Shown: one piece after another, positions 6,995 to 15,278 of the stretch | Position numbering within the stretch: the first letter of the stretch is position 1 | Layout of the letters: every line of letters starts with the position of its first letter | Source: an uncultured Prolixibacteraceae bacterium | GTDB taxonomy: Bacteria; Bacteroidota; Bacteroidia; Bacteroidales; Prolixibacteraceae | Direction: 5' to 3' | Assembly (NCBI GenBank): GCA_913063265.1 | Contig: CAJXZG010000025.1 | Coordinates: 1-56,638, forward strand | DNA length: 56,638 nt | The notes under the pieces: model-generated | What the model saw: only the letters and a program-made list of their open reading frames with translations | What the model was told of the DNA's origin: nothing | Database searches by the model: none | Translations under genes and position numbers: made by a program

Positions 6995-8299
6995 TTATTT
7001 CCAATATTGGTCGATCAGCTTTTTACTCAAACCGGTTTCGGTTGGTTCAAAATGACGTTTTAAAATATCCCAGCACTTATCAAGTGCTGCCTCCAGTTCA
7101 ACACTTTCCCCAAATGGTTCTTCCATATTGGTAATAAAGTCTGTACGATAGCGTAATAATTTTTGAGAGAATGCATCGTTTGCAGCACCCACTTCTGCCG
7201 CTTCATATGCTTTTTCTGCATCGGCTAATAAAGATGCCATGGCAGTCATAATAGGTCTGTGATCGCTTCTGGTATTGCCGTTTACCTGTTGTTTTAGACG
7301 TGATAGCGAACGTGCCAGTTTTAGTTTACCATTTTCAAGGAAAAACTGTCCTTCAGTAATATAACCTGTATTATCCGGAACAGGATCTTCGAGCGATTCC
7401 AGCGTTGTTGCACCAATAATGGTTATCGAACCGGCACCTTCAATATCGGCGGCTACTTCGTAACGTTTTGCCAGTTCAGAATATAATGAACCCGGATATC
7501 CCTGTAAGGATGGAATTTGATCCTGGTAGTTGGCAACATTGCGTAAAATGTTCGACCAGTTGGTCATGTCTGTTAAAAGAACCAAAACATCTTTTCCCTG
7601 ATCTGCAAATTCTCTGGCTACACTCAATGCCACATCTGGAAGCATTAAGCCTTTAATTTGCGAGTCGCCGGCAAGGTGCGAAAACATAATGGTTTTATCT
7701 ATATTTCCCGACTGAGAAAGCTGTTCTTTGAAATAATGATATTCGTCGAATTTTAATCCAATTCCGGCAAATATGATTACGTCGGCTTGCGCACCCTGTG
7801 CAATTTGCGATAATAACCGGTTATAAGGTTCTGTTGGTCCTGCAAAAATCGGAATTTTTTGAGATTTTACCAGAGTATTAAAAACATCAATCATTGGAAT
7901 ACCTGTCCAAAGTGGCTGTTTTGGTACCAATCGAACCGTTGGGTTTAAAGTATCTAAACGTGTAGAAACCTGTTTCTCAAAAATGATTTCAGGGCCGTTA
8001 TCAGCAACATTTCCCACACCATCAAAACTTCGTCCTAGCATATTGTACGAAAAACCTGCAGTAAGCGGAATTTCGTGCATTCGTATTTTGGTTTGGGTGC
8101 TTAATCCCTGTGTTCCGTTAAACACCTGAAAACGTGTAAAATCTTCTGTAATATTAATGGCTTTCGCAAAGGAAAGACTTTGGTTGGTTCCGGCCTCAAG
8201 CAGCTCAACTACATGGTTTAAGGCTACTCCCGGATTTCCTTCAACAGAAATTAATGCTTTACCAACCTCGCTTATTTTATTTATTTCTTTTCTTAACAT
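6995..8299 (-). CDS. atpB: V-type ATP synthase subunit B (non-catalytic)
   Basis: This 434-aa protein is the regulatory nucleotide-site partner of subunit A. Family markers in order are EDFTRFQVFNGTQGLS, GRSFDGVGNVADNGPEI, PLWTGIPMIDVFNTLVKSQKIPIFAGP (where the catalytic subunit has its P-loop), VLLTDMTNWSNILR, and GYPGSLYSELAKRYE. The absence of a GxxGxGKT loop identifies it as B rather than A. The start is supported by CAGGAGGATTAAGCATCATG, whose Shine-Dalgarno lies in the last codons of atpA. The gap to atpA is 5 bp. Confidence 0.96.
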   Translation of the reverse strand: MLRKEINKISEVGKALISVEGNPGVALNHVVELLEAGTNQSLSFAKAINITEDFTRFQVFNGTQGLSTQTKIRMHEIPLTAGFSYNMLGRSFDGVGNVADNGPEIIFEKQVSTRLDTLNPTVRLVPKQPLWTGIPMIDVFNTLVKSQKIPIFAGPTEPYNRLLSQIAQGAQADVIIFAGIGLKFDEYHYFKEQLSQSGNIDKTIMFSHLAGDSQIKGLMLPDVALSVAREFADQGKDVLVLLTDMTNWSNILRNVANYQDQIPSLQGYPGSLYSELAKRYEVAADIEGAGSITIIGATTLESLEDPVPDNTGYITEGQFFLENGKLKLARSLSRLKQQVNGNTRSDHRPIMTAMASLLADAEKAYEAAEVGAANDAFSQKLLRYRTDFITNMEEPFGESVELEAALDKCWDILKRHFEPTETGLSKKLIDQYWK

Positions 8300-8304
8300 G
8301 ATGC

Positions 8305-10071
8305 TTAATCCTCCTGTAAAATAAATTGATCAATATGTTTTGAAAGGCCGGCAATTTCTTCTTCACTTTGCGCGCTGCTGTTCCAGTCTTTCCACCACTG
8401 GCGCAACTCATCGAATTTGGTTTTTACCAACTCTTTTAATTCTTCATCCTCAAGTCCGTCGCGTGAGAATTCAATAGAACTATCGATTAGTTTTTGCACG
8501 GCTTCATTAATTACTTTTAACCGATCAGGCCTTGTACAGGCATCCAGTTTATGGAAAGCATCCTGTTGCATGACACAGAAATCGATGGTCTGTCCTTTTT
8601 GATAAAGTACATATTTATCGACGGGAACTTTTTTTAGTCCAATTGTACTAATGGTTTGATCTATACCATTGGCTTCCATTAAGGTTTGTAACATTTTATT
8701 ACGGTCGGTCCACGAAACAAAACTATCGTAAACAGATGTGGTATAAGCCAGAGGATCGATTGCCGGATATTTTTTAGCATCGGCACGGTCCTGAGATAAA
8801 CCCCAGAAACCACCTGTTGCATCCATGGATGCCTGGGTTACAGGTTCCTGGAAGTTACCTCCTGCCGGTGAAACAGTTCCGATAAAAGTTAGTGAACCTC
8901 CGGTTCCCTTATCAGCCCCGGCACGCTGGTACATACCCTTAATTTGATCCGGAATATCCATTGGGAAAGCTTCCGGTCCAGGGATATCACCCTGACGACC
9001 ACTTCTTTCGCGAAGTGCTTGAGCCCAACGCGAAGTTGAATCGGCCAACAAAACTACATTGTATCCCTGATAACGATAGTATTCACCTACTGTTAATGCG
9101 ATAAAAACACTGGCCTCACGTGCTGCAACCGGCATCGAACTTGTATTTCCGAAAATACACATCCTGTTCATTAAAGAGTCGCCGGTAGAGGGATCATCCA
9201 ACTCAGCAAAATCTTTAAACACCTCAACTGCCTCACCCGCACGTTCTCCACAGGCAGCCATAATGATTATGTCGGCCAATGCATATTTACAAAGTGAATG
9301 TTGTAGTACTGTCTTACCCGCTCCAAAAGGACCCGGGTTTCCTACAGTACCTCCATAACTTACCGGAGCAAGAAAATCGATAACCCGCACACCGGTAGAA
9401 ATGGTTTTGCTTGGGATAGCACGTTCTTTAAAGGGAATGGGTGATTTCACTGCCCAGCGGAATGCCAGTTTTAACTTGTGTTTTATTTGCTGGGCGTCTG
9501 TAAGCACAGCAACAGTTTCCGTAATATTTACCGAGCTTTTTTCAATAATACTTTCAACTTTACATTTTCCCAAATTAAAAGGGACAAGTATTTTGTGCTC
9601 CAGTCTTCCTTCGGGAACCGAACCAATAGCTGCACCGCCTTTTACTACATCGCCTGCTTTTACAGATGGAGTAAATTCCCACAACTTTTCTTCATCAAGT
9701 GCAGGTGCCCTCATTCCCGGAATAAGGTAAGCATCTTGTTCTCCCAGTTTGTATAATGGATTTTGAAGCCCGTCCCAAATACTTGTTAACAGTCCCGGAC
9801 CTAAAAGCACAGAAAGAGGTTTTCCGGTAAATTCTACCATATCGCCAATTTGTGCTCCGGTTAAATCTTCAAATACCTGCATTTCTACTATACCTGCATC
9901 AGTATTTTTGTGATCAGGATCGATTTGCAATACTTCTGCCTGGAGTGACTTCCCCTCTACAGAAATCTCGGCAGTTTCACCCATAATTACATTGTCGTAA
10001 AACCGTGCTTTTACCAGTGAATCCTGAATTGAGATTAGAGATCCGGTTCTCTTTTTGTTGTTATAGTTCAT
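8305..10071 (-). CDS. atpA: V-type ATP synthase subunit A (catalytic)
   Basis: A 588-aa protein from ATG 10071. It carries the Walker A loop GPFGAGKT (residues 247-254), the catalytic-Glu region ACGERAGE, the Walker B-type strand NVVLLADSTSRWAQALRE, and the non-homologous insert (residues about 110-190) that distinguishes V-type A from F-type beta subunits. It hydrolyses or makes ATP in the A3B3 head. An upstream TTG at 10104 would add 11 residues, but MNYNNKKRTGSL is the more family-like beginning. First gene of the operon A-B-E-DUF2764-D-I-K. Confidence 0.95.
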   Translation of the reverse strand: MNYNNKKRTGSLISIQDSLVKARFYDNVIMGETAEISVEGKSLQAEVLQIDPDHKNTDAGIVEMQVFEDLTGAQIGDMVEFTGKPLSVLLGPGLLTSIWDGLQNPLYKLGEQDAYLIPGMRAPALDEEKLWEFTPSVKAGDVVKGGAAIGSVPEGRLEHKILVPFNLGKCKVESIIEKSSVNITETVAVLTDAQQIKHKLKLAFRWAVKSPIPFKERAIPSKTISTGVRVIDFLAPVSYGGTVGNPGPFGAGKTVLQHSLCKYALADIIIMAACGERAGEAVEVFKDFAELDDPSTGDSLMNRMCIFGNTSSMPVAAREASVFIALTVGEYYRYQGYNVVLLADSTSRWAQALRERSGRQGDIPGPEAFPMDIPDQIKGMYQRAGADKGTGGSLTFIGTVSPAGGNFQEPVTQASMDATGGFWGLSQDRADAKKYPAIDPLAYTTSVYDSFVSWTDRNKMLQTLMEANGIDQTISTIGLKKVPVDKYVLYQKGQTIDFCVMQQDAFHKLDACTRPDRLKVINEAVQKLIDSSIEFSRDGLEDEELKELVKTKFDELRQWWKDWNSSAQSEEEIAGLSKHIDQFILQED

Positions 10072-10421
10072 GTTATACTTATATATATTGTTTTTCAAAA
10101 CCAAAGAGCTTTAATACTACTAATTGGAAAACTATTCCAAATAGTATATAACATTAAGGTCTTAGGATTTTGTTTAAAAAATCGGTTAAAGCTGGCTTAA
10201 TTCTCAAATATTGTTCCTTATTTGTGAAAATTGTATGCTTTTAAGGAAAACGAAAAGGCATTTTAGAATTAATTAACAATCGGGTCGGAAAAACTTATAA
10301 ATTGATGTGGAATTTTTACAAATGATTGCAATTTGTTATTTGAAAATGTAAATTTTTTAAATTCCCTCTTTATCGAAACGGGGAATTATTAAACTATTAA
10401 GCGAAAAAAATGGCAGGTATT
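10072..10421. other. Non-coding interval upstream of the V-ATPase operon
   Basis: About 350 AT-rich bases separate atpA from the nitroreductase stop. The operon promoter should lie here, but I find no perfect minus-strand TAnnTTTG. A short inverted repeat, AATTCCC and GGGAATT (about 10360-10388), follows the nitroreductase gene. It lacks a clean U-tract, so it is at best a weak terminator. No convincing ORF or RNA gene is seen. Confidence 0.4.
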
Positions 10422-10976
10422 CTATTTTAGTTCAAAAACAAATTCAATAAGCTCTTTTCTGCTTTGCGATTGTTTTTTTCTTTGAATCAGATCTTCAGTA
10501 TGTTCTCTGACATTATCAGGAAATCCGACTGCAAAAACTGTAACCGGTTCAAAGTTTTCGGAGCCGAGTTTTAGGTATTCCGAAGTTTTCTCTTTATCGA
10601 AACCGCCCATTTGATGAACCTGCAATCCCATTTCAGCAGCCTGAATAGCAATCGATACATTTGCTGCACCGATGTCGTGCAAAGCTTTACCGTTTGGCCT
10701 GTTTTTGTAATCGTAGTTTTTCTTCATTACCGATATAATAAACACTTGCGATTCTTTAGCCCACTCGGGATTTATACCGGTAAGTAATTTTAGTATGTCG
10801 CCAAAAACCTTGTTGTTTTTACGATGTACAAAATAGTATTGCCATGGTTGTTCGTTTCTTGCCGATGGTGCACGCCGGGCGGCTTCAAACAACAGATTTA
10901 TCATATTTTCGCTTACCTGTTTTTCCGAAAATGCCTTGGGGCTCCAACGTTCTTTTATTGCTTTATTAATCTCCAT
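10422..10976 (-). CDS. Nitroreductase family protein (FMN-dependent)
   Basis: The 184-aa sequence begins INKAIKERWSPKAFSEKQVS and contains EAARRAPSARNEQPWQYYFV, the FMN-phosphate-binding pattern R-x-x-P-S-x-x-N-x-Q-P-W of nitroreductase-like oxidoreductases. The middle segment LHDIGAANVSIAIQAAEMGLQVHQMGGFD lines the flavin pocket. The C-terminal EPVTVFAVGFPD is also conserved. Such enzymes reduce nitro or quinone substrates with NAD(P)H; the natural substrate is not predictable. It is a standalone gene preceded by a dyad-symmetric sequence at 10990-11026. Confidence 0.9.
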   Translation of the reverse strand: MEINKAIKERWSPKAFSEKQVSENMINLLFEAARRAPSARNEQPWQYYFVHRKNNKVFGDILKLLTGINPEWAKESQVFIISVMKKNYDYKNRPNGKALHDIGAANVSIAIQAAEMGLQVHQMGGFDKEKTSEYLKLGSENFEPVTVFAVGFPDNVREHTEDLIQRKKQSQSRKELIEFVFELK

Positions 10977-10989
10977 ATTTCCTTTTTCT

Positions 10990-11026
10990 AAACAATGACA
11001 TTAACAACTTTGAATGACCATTGTTT
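10990..11026. promoter_or_regulatory. Dyad-symmetric element upstream of the nitroreductase gene
   Basis: AAACAATG-A-CATT (10990-11002) is matched in reverse by AATG-AC-CATTGTTT (11013-11026), leaving a 10-base centre. No T-tract follows on the minus strand, so it does not look like an intrinsic terminator for the GH106-like gene. An operator or 5'-UTR stem-loop for the nitroreductase gene is more likely. Confidence 0.35.
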
Positions 11027-11035
11027 GAGCAAGCG

Positions 11036-13816
11036 TTAGGAAATAAGAACAGGACCAATCAATCCCGTCGGCAAAGGTTTGTTGTTTTTTATTCGATTTC
11101 TGTCGGCCCAGTGTTTTGCCATTGGGTTTTCTTTCATAGAAAGCGAATTACAATAATTCCAGAGCAGGGTGGTAACCTTAATTTCCAATTCATTTTTACC
11201 TTCTTTTACTGCAGATGAGATATCGTAAGTTTTTTCGCCCCACCATTTCACCCCCAGATTTATTCCATTCAAGGTAACCTCAGCGGTTTCGGCAACTTTG
11301 CCTATATCCAGTTTTGAGGTTTCTTTTATTAGATCTGCAATTGTGGTTTTGTATATAATGGTGCCTCCAAAATTTTTTGTTTCGTTTATTTCTGTAAGGT
11401 TTTTAAGTTCCGGAAGTTCAATTGTAAAAGGTTCTCCTTCAACCGGAATAAATTCGGCAATCCAGTTATTTAAAACAATCCTTTCTTTTACCGGAGACTG
11501 TGGTTTTTCCTTTGAATTTTCTTTTTTTTCTGCATGGGCTTTTTCTTCATTGAATACTACCAATGCAGATTCCAGTGTTTTTAATTCGAAATATATAAGG
11601 CCATTGTTAATATGAAGAGGAGTTTTTTCTCCGGTTTCAGCGTTCCATAGCCAAGGATTTAATTCTTTTGTATTAAATCTTACTTTAAAACTGATACCCC
11701 CCTTTCTATTTTGATTAGAGAAAAAGAAAACCGGATTGTTCTGGTATTTGGCCTGATAAAAGTACAGGTGTTCATGAGGATATGAAAATTCAATTCCTGG
11801 TTTTATTTTCGCGGTTTTAAGCAGTTTGCCGGTCCAAAGTGTTAATTCCTGAATATCGCCCCGTTTTGGTGAATTTACAAAATGTACATTGTTTTTAAAT
11901 GCCGTTAATTCGCTTATTTTTTTACTAACCGTTTCATCATTCTTAAATTTCATTCCCAGACTTTTTGATGGAAGTGCATCGATAAAAATAATTTTACCAT
12001 CAGTTTTTGCATATTCAATCAAAGCATCTATAAACTCAGGCGAAGCCGAATCCATTCCACAAATGACCACGGTTTGGTAACTCATTGGACCGTAATTAAT
12101 ATTTCCATTTTCGTAAGTGGCCTCGTTAAAGATTCGGGGATTTAAATAATCAGAACAATATCCGTGGTGATTCATTGCCTGCCATAAACTATGTAAATAC
12201 CAGGGCTCAAGAAGTAATGGATTTCTGTCTAATCCTGTGTTACTCCAGTGGTCGGCTGTCGGACCAATAATGGCAACCTGGCAAACTGCTTGTGTATTTT
12301 GGAAAACAGAGCAGATTCTGGCCGTATAATCCGACCAGTTTTTCAGGTATGGAAACCAGGGATTTTGTTCACTAAAATAAGTACCAAACCGTATCCATCC
12401 GGGGAAATCTGCTTCTTTTGGAGAATAGTTCCAACCATGTAAAACCAGGTGATTTATTCCGGCAACAATATCTAAATCGGTTGCTTGTTTTATATATTCC
12501 AACGATGCACTAAAGACTCCGGATGTATTGGTCATGGCCTCGCATGACGCAATTTTTAAACCTCTCAGGTGAGCAGCAGATGAGGCATATTTATTAAAAA
12601 TTCCATACCTGATTTGGTCGATTTGGGTAGCCGACCAACCTCCGTTAAACAGCCACTGGTCGCTTTCAGGAATATCCGGAACAAGGTTTCCTTCAAGCAG
12701 ATCGTTTGGAATCCAGGGGTGACCATATGCCTGATACCGGCTTTTTGTGCCTGTTTTATGACACCATTCGTGATACGGAAGTACAAATCGTTCCATAAAA
12801 AGTTCAGAAAGCGTATTGTAATAGTCGTATCTGGCTCGTAAAATTGTATCTTCAAAATCACCTTCAGCCTCTGTTTTTTCATTCATTATTAAAGGCAAAT
12901 ATTCCCAGATATCATATCCGTTTCTTGTTTGAAATTCTTCCCTGAAATCGTTGGTCCAGTTCGCTCCTTCCAGTTCAATACTATCACAAAAGACTGAACG
13001 GATATGTTTACCCAAATTTTCACCGAAGGTTGGTTTTAGTCCATCTTCAGTTCTTTTCAGATATTTTTCAACTGCTGCTTTATTAAAATGATCCAAAACC
13101 GGTCCATCTGCTCCCGGGGCACCAAACATCACGTCCCTGAATTTATTTCTCCAGCTAATTACTGAAATTTCAAATTCCCCTTCAGGGATGGTTACAAAAC
13201 CGGAATTAACATCTTCTGTTATATCCATCATTTCAGATAAATCATTAACAGGAACCGGAATTAATTTTGCTTGTTTAATTACTGCATTGTCGTGCAAATT
13301 CTTTTTGTCGAATTCAAAAAGAGCCGGCCCGCTAATTTTTTTGGTGTAAATATCATGTCCCTGAATGGTTTCGTTATCCTCTAAAAACCTACCTCCAAAA
13401 GGCCAACCTGTTCCTATAATCATATCAGTGATCATACCCAGGTCATTACCTTTTTTTACAGAGGCCTTAAGTACTTCAATCCATTCTTTGCTCATCCAGT
13501 CGAGCGCAATTCCTGTAGGATTTTTAAGCGCTTTATTTAATTCAATCGGGTTTATCTCCACACCACCGGCACCTGCACTTTTCATAATTTCCAATTCACG
13601 TTCAACACCTTCTTTGGTTACCCGGTTGCCATTCCACCACCACCGGTAAAATGGTTTTGCTTCTGCATAGGGAGCATAAAACAGGTCGTATAAAGGTTTG
13701 TTGTTGACCCTGGATTTGCATGAATTTAGTGTAAATAATGATGGTGAAAGAGTAAGAACAGAAGTTACAGTTCCGCTTACTTTCAGAAAATCGCGACGTT
13801 TGATTGTATGACTCAT
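11036..13816 (-). CDS. GH106-like glycoside hydrolase (putative alpha-L-rhamnosidase), Tat-exported
   Basis: A 926-aa secreted enzyme. The N-terminus TIKRRDFLKVSG is a twin-arginine motif, followed by a hydrophobic stretch and LNSC (Cys about residue 33), so it may be both a Tat substrate and a lipoprotein. The catalytic region begins PFYRWWWNGNRVTKEGVERE and includes GAGGVEINPIEL and GLKIASCEAMTN...INHLVLHGWNYSP, which resemble GH106 rhamnosidases. A beta-sandwich resembling galactose-binding domains occupies roughly residues 800-926 (AEVTLNGINLGVKWW). It probably releases rhamnose or a related sugar from plant or algal polysaccharide (inference). A sulfatase/PUL context is absent. Confidence 0.8.
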   Translation of the reverse strand: MSHTIKRRDFLKVSGTVTSVLTLSPSLFTLNSCKSRVNNKPLYDLFYAPYAEAKPFYRWWWNGNRVTKEGVERELEIMKSAGAGGVEINPIELNKALKNPTGIALDWMSKEWIEVLKASVKKGNDLGMITDMIIGTGWPFGGRFLEDNETIQGHDIYTKKISGPALFEFDKKNLHDNAVIKQAKLIPVPVNDLSEMMDITEDVNSGFVTIPEGEFEISVISWRNKFRDVMFGAPGADGPVLDHFNKAAVEKYLKRTEDGLKPTFGENLGKHIRSVFCDSIELEGANWTNDFREEFQTRNGYDIWEYLPLIMNEKTEAEGDFEDTILRARYDYYNTLSELFMERFVLPYHEWCHKTGTKSRYQAYGHPWIPNDLLEGNLVPDIPESDQWLFNGGWSATQIDQIRYGIFNKYASSAAHLRGLKIASCEAMTNTSGVFSASLEYIKQATDLDIVAGINHLVLHGWNYSPKEADFPGWIRFGTYFSEQNPWFPYLKNWSDYTARICSVFQNTQAVCQVAIIGPTADHWSNTGLDRNPLLLEPWYLHSLWQAMNHHGYCSDYLNPRIFNEATYENGNINYGPMSYQTVVICGMDSASPEFIDALIEYAKTDGKIIFIDALPSKSLGMKFKNDETVSKKISELTAFKNNVHFVNSPKRGDIQELTLWTGKLLKTAKIKPGIEFSYPHEHLYFYQAKYQNNPVFFFSNQNRKGGISFKVRFNTKELNPWLWNAETGEKTPLHINNGLIYFELKTLESALVVFNEEKAHAEKKENSKEKPQSPVKERIVLNNWIAEFIPVEGEPFTIELPELKNLTEINETKNFGGTIIYKTTIADLIKETSKLDIGKVAETAEVTLNGINLGVKWWGEKTYDISSAVKEGKNELEIKVTTLLWNYCNSLSMKENPMAKHWADRNRIKNNKPLPTGLIGPVLIS

Positions 13817-13880
13817 TGAAATTTTGGTTTAGAATGATATAGTACGATACAATTTGTAAATATATAAAGTTTGGGAAATA

Positions 13881-13904
13881 AAAAAGCCGGCTTTCACCGG
13901 CTTT
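13881..13904 (-). terminator. Intrinsic terminator of the TCA operon
   Basis: AAAGCCGG (13883-13890) and CCGGCTTT (13897-13904) form a perfect 8-bp stem with a 6-base loop, lying just downstream of the gltA stop on the minus strand. The minus-strand continuation is T-rich. Confidence 0.8.
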
Positions 13905-13926
13905 AGTTTTATGATAGATTTAAATT

Positions 13927-15246
13927 TTAGCAATCTGTTCCTTTTCCTTCAGCTTGTTGTTTAAACCAACTAAGAGGATGTGAAGTCGGACGTTCGATTG
14001 GCATACCGTAAATACGATCGTTTACTAACGATGCCAAAACACCCAAAGCTCTTGAAACACCAAATAATACAGTGTAAAATGTATATTCTTTAATTCCATA
14101 GTGATAAAGCAAAGAACCGCTGTATGCATCTACGTTGGGCCAAGGATTTTTAATTTTTCCTACTGAACCCAAAATAGGAGGTACCACCCTGTACAATTGG
14201 TTGACAAGATTTACCATTTTATCGTCTTTGATGTATCTATTGGCAAATTCTTCCTGCGCAGTAAAACGTGGATCTGTTTTACGCAGTACAGCGTGTCCGT
14301 ACCCCGGAACAACACGTCCTTCTTCCAATGTTTTTTTCACATAAGCTGCAACCTGCTCGTCAGTTGGAGCATCTGTATCAAGTTCTTCGATCATTTCAAA
14401 AATCCAGAAAATTACATCCTGGTTAGCCAGTCCGTGTAACGGCCCGGCAAGGCCGGTCATGGCGGCTGCATAGCAATAATATGGATTACTTAATGCAGAA
14501 CCAACAAGGTGTGCAGTATGAGCTGAAACATTTCCACCTTCATGGTCGGCATGGATAATCATATACAGTCTGAACAACCGACGAATATCTTCCGAATCAA
14601 ATCCCATCATATGAGCAAGGTTACCGGCCCAGTCTAAACGTGGATTTGGTTCAATATGATGTCCGTTGTGGAACTGACGACGATATATATATGCTGCAAT
14701 ACGTGGTAAACGCGCAATTAAGTTCATAATATCTTCGTATGTCGCATCCCAGTAATATTTTTTACTTACACCGGCGCGGTAAGCTTTTTGGAAGGTTGAT
14801 TCTGTTGCCATAGACAAAATTGCCGCACTAAACTGAGTCATAGGTTTTGATGATTTCGGCATAGCATCGATAACATCAAAAGTATGTTGTGGCACATGTG
14901 CCCTTGTTGCCAAATCCCTTGAAAGGTTAAAGGCATCTTCCTGTGAAGGTATTTCCCCGATTAGCATTAAATATAAAAGTCCTTCAGGAAGTGGTTCTCC
15001 TTCGGGATTAATTTTTGGAAGTTTCTCGCGAAGTTCAGGAATTGAATATCCTTTAAAACGTATTCCCTCTGCCGGATCCAATTTTGATGTATCGGTAACC
15101 AACAGTGGTATTCCTTTCATCCCGGTTAGAACTTGTCCCAGAGTAACTTCTCCAAGAACAACATCAGCATGTTCTTTTTTTAGACGCTGAAATTCTTTAG
15201 CGCATTTGTTTGCTTTTTGATAAAATCTGTACTTAATGTATTCCAT
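13927..15246 (-). CDS. gltA: Citrate synthase, eukaryotic (mitochondrial) type
   Basis: A 439-aa enzyme condensing oxaloacetate and acetyl-CoA. The catalytic residues are visible: H271 in GPLHGLANQ, H318 in GYGHAVLRKTDPR and D373 in NVDAYSG. The length and wording (IHADHEGGNVSAHT, DPAEGIRFKGYSIPE) match mitochondrial-type citrate synthase rather than the hexameric NADH-regulated proteobacterial form. It is the last of four co-directional genes (acnA, eukaryotic-type icd, bacterial-type icd, gltA), 33 bp after the icd stop, and is followed by a clear terminator. Together they convert oxaloacetate plus acetyl-CoA to 2-oxoglutarate. Confidence 0.95.
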   Translation of the reverse strand: MEYIKYRFYQKANKCAKEFQRLKKEHADVVLGEVTLGQVLTGMKGIPLLVTDTSKLDPAEGIRFKGYSIPELREKLPKINPEGEPLPEGLLYLMLIGEIPSQEDAFNLSRDLATRAHVPQHTFDVIDAMPKSSKPMTQFSAAILSMATESTFQKAYRAGVSKKYYWDATYEDIMNLIARLPRIAAYIYRRQFHNGHHIEPNPRLDWAGNLAHMMGFDSEDIRRLFRLYMIIHADHEGGNVSAHTAHLVGSALSNPYYCYAAAMTGLAGPLHGLANQDVIFWIFEMIEELDTDAPTDEQVAAYVKKTLEEGRVVPGYGHAVLRKTDPRFTAQEEFANRYIKDDKMVNLVNQLYRVVPPILGSVGKIKNPWPNVDAYSGSLLYHYGIKEYTFYTVLFGVSRALGVLASLVNDRIYGMPIERPTSHPLSWFKQQAEGKGTDC

Positions 15247-15278
15247 CTGTATTAGTCTTTATATTTATTTATTATAAT

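Noticed and set aside
10360..10388. AATTCCC/GGGAATT inverted repeat as terminator of the nitroreductase gene
   Set aside because: The stem is short with a long loop, and no U-tract follows on the minus strand; not strong enough to list as a separate terminator.
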